Positions 62,805 through 64,000 of a DNA stretch of 64,000 bases are shown piece by piece. The position numbers were made by a program, and so were the translations under genes. Below the pieces are notes generated by a model. It saw only the letters and a list, made by a program, of their open reading frames with translations, made no database searches and was not told the origin of the DNA. Numbering within the stretch: position 1 is the first letter of the stretch; every line of letters begins with the position of its first letter. The stretch comes from Lutibacter sp. (GTDB lineage Bacteria; Bacteroidota; Bacteroidia; Flavobacteriales; Flavobacteriaceae). Location: assembly GCA_030683995.1 (NCBI GenBank), contig JAUXPH010000015.1:186001-250000 (forward strand). Reading direction: 5' to 3'.

Positions 62805-63833
62805 TTACAACTTTTTAATAATGCGTTTTAAAAAATACTTTAACAGATAATAATTGGTAAATAAAAAATCGAATTTAGATTTACTGTATCTCAAATTATA
62901 CAAATTTTGAACATTTGGACAAAATGTAGATTTGAAAGAATAATCTCCTCTGCCAAAACTAAAGTAGTACTCATCTTTTTTTTCTAATGAACTAATAAAA
63001 TCCACATAAGTTGTAAGATTTATATATTTTATATCTGCATCATAAAGCGTTAACCAAAAAGTATATAATTTCTGCTCTACGTTTTTAAATACAAAAACAA
63101 TTGATACTATTTTATTTTGTTGCCAGTTAGTAATTAAAACCAACTCTTTTGAATCATATAATTTATGACAAAATTTTATAAATTTATCGTTAAAAAATGA
63201 TTTATCGCGCCATCCATTACTAATCATTTTGTTTCTAAGAGCAACAATCTCTTCAAAAGGAAAATTATTTGGAGAATCAAATACCTTAAAACCGTAAGCT
63301 TTGTTTATTTTTGAAACTCTTAGCAACTCACTTCTTTGTCTTGATTTTAATTTACTGTAATACCCGATTTTTAAATCAGAATGAATAAATGAATGATTAT
63401 TATAACAAGATATAGCAGTGCCAACGCCAAGGAAGTTTTTTAAATAATTTAATAATGAATCATCCGGCAGCAGGTTGTCCAGGCTGATTTTATTTATTTT
63501 TGATTCGTTTAAAATTACTTTTGATAAATCTTTAAAGAAATTAAAGGCTGGTTTTTCTCCAATTACCCCACAAAAATCAGTATGTTCATCAAAAATAAAT
63601 CTAAGCGTTTTTTTTTGATCAATATATAGCGGGATGTAGGAAACTATCTTGTTATTTTCCCGCATTATTATAAAAAAAAGATGTGTTTTATCAGATTCAA
63701 ATTGAAATTCTTTATAAGCTGTTAAAAAAAATGTTGGGGAATTAAAACTCCAGCCCACATGTTTATTATATACCCCTTCTAACTCAAACTTTATGTCATT
63801 TAAAATCTTAATCTCATCAATTACTTCTAACAT
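62805..63833 (-). CDS. GNAT/FemAB-like acyltransferase
   Basis: This 342-residue protein resembles the GNAT-type CelD/BcsL (PF13480-like) group. YYSKLKSRQRSELLRVSKIN, VALRNKMISNGWRDKSFFND and DIKYINLTTYVDFISS followed by FSFGRGDYSFKSTF match its blocks. Relatives add amino acids or acyl groups to sugars and cell-wall precursors. Here it may decorate the glycan. It ends 1 nt before the glycosyltransferase gene. Confidence 0.78.
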   Translation of the reverse strand: MLEVIDEIKILNDIKFELEGVYNKHVGWSFNSPTFFLTAYKEFQFESDKTHLFFIIMRENNKIVSYIPLYIDQKKTLRFIFDEHTDFCGVIGEKPAFNFFKDLSKVILNESKINKISLDNLLPDDSLLNYLKNFLGVGTAISCYNNHSFIHSDLKIGYYSKLKSRQRSELLRVSKINKAYGFKVFDSPNNFPFEEIVALRNKMISNGWRDKSFFNDKFIKFCHKLYDSKELVLITNWQQNKIVSIVFVFKNVEQKLYTFWLTLYDADIKYINLTTYVDFISSLEKKDEYYFSFGRGDYSFKSTFCPNVQNLYNLRYSKSKFDFLFTNYYLLKYFLKRIIKKL

Positions 63834-63855
63834 TATTTATATTTATTTTTTTAAA

Positions 63856-64000
63856 TTAAACCCGTAGAGTTAATTCCAAATTATTTTTTGACACAGTTAC
63901 TTTTTTACTATTATTTTTTGATAAAATAATAAAATTATATCCAATACACCCCACAGCGAACCAAAATAATAGTGTTATAAACTCATTTAACCCAACTATT
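63856..64000 (-). CDS. C-terminal end of a membrane protein (partial)
   Basis: Not in the ORF track because it runs off the right edge. Reading to a TAA at 63856-63858 gives about 48 residues containing a membrane helix (NEFITLLFWFAVGCIGYNFI) and a Lys/Asn-rich tail. It lies upstream in the same direction as the glycosyltransferase genes. A flippase (Wzx) or polymerase (Wzy) would fit that place, but the fragment is too short to decide. Confidence 0.6.
   Translation of the reverse strand, partial: IVGLNEFITLLFWFAVGCIGYNFIILSKNNSKKVTVSKNNLELTLRV

Noticed and set aside
1-64000. tRNA or rRNA genes
   Set aside because: No cloverleaf-like or rRNA-like segment was recognised in the gaps; a tRNA search tool would be needed to be certain.

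Overview
This window looks like a chromosomal segment of a low-GC member of Bacteroidota, most likely a flavobacterium-like organism. The grounds are AT-rich DNA, promoters of the Bacteroidota type (TTG, about 20 nt, TAnnTTTG), few Shine-Dalgarno sequences, and dispersed palindromes and REP-like repeats of a kind common in this phylum. The genus cannot be told from the sequence.

The left third (1-16000) is amino-acid biosynthesis. On the minus strand are an arginine operon (GNAT, argG, argC running off the window) and an isoleucine/valine operon (ilvD-ilvB-ilvN-ilvC). On the plus strand are leuA-leuB, a nitroreductase and the cysteine pair cysE-cysM. From 16500 to 26300 come a sugar aminotransferase and galE, then housekeeping genes: fabD, a DUF5117-type metalloprotease, a DUF2797 protein, a GH3-like protein and a polyprenyl diphosphate synthase. 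From 26900 to 30820 lies a complete phenylalanine/tyrosine operon (pheA, aminotransferase, tyrA, DAHP synthase-chorismate mutase).

Three biosynthetic operons are preceded by features missing from the ORF track: a very short ORF enriched in the amino acids the operon makes, followed by a rho-independent terminator. These are an Arg-rich peptide before GNAT-argG, an Ile/Val/Leu-rich peptide before ilvD and a Phe/Tyr run before pheA. They look like ribosome-mediated attenuators. The ilv case also shows a plausible antiterminator pairing.

The right half (31400-64000) is a surface polysaccharide locus. It holds a Wzi-like outer-membrane protein, a PHP-type phosphatase, and the Wzc, Wza and WbpM/PglF proteins. 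Next come PglE-like and PglC-like genes (bacillosamine-type sugar) and a second initiating sugar transferase. Then follows a UDP-L-FucNAc set (FnlA, FnlB, FnlC) with glycosyltransferases, a deacetylase, a GNAT protein and the end of a membrane protein.

Between 33850 and 51750 this locus is broken up by repeats, three toxin-antitoxin modules (one decayed), two small GIY-YIG nucleases, an AAA/DUF4143 protein and broken gene copies. One repeat family is a hairpin whose stem changes in a compensatory way between copies. Another is MITE-like, with GTCATTGCGAGG inverted ends. A third (CGCAGAT repeats) surrounds a GxxExxY gene. Several repeats sit exactly at gene 3' ends and supply stop codons. The locus appears to have been rearranged through these elements.
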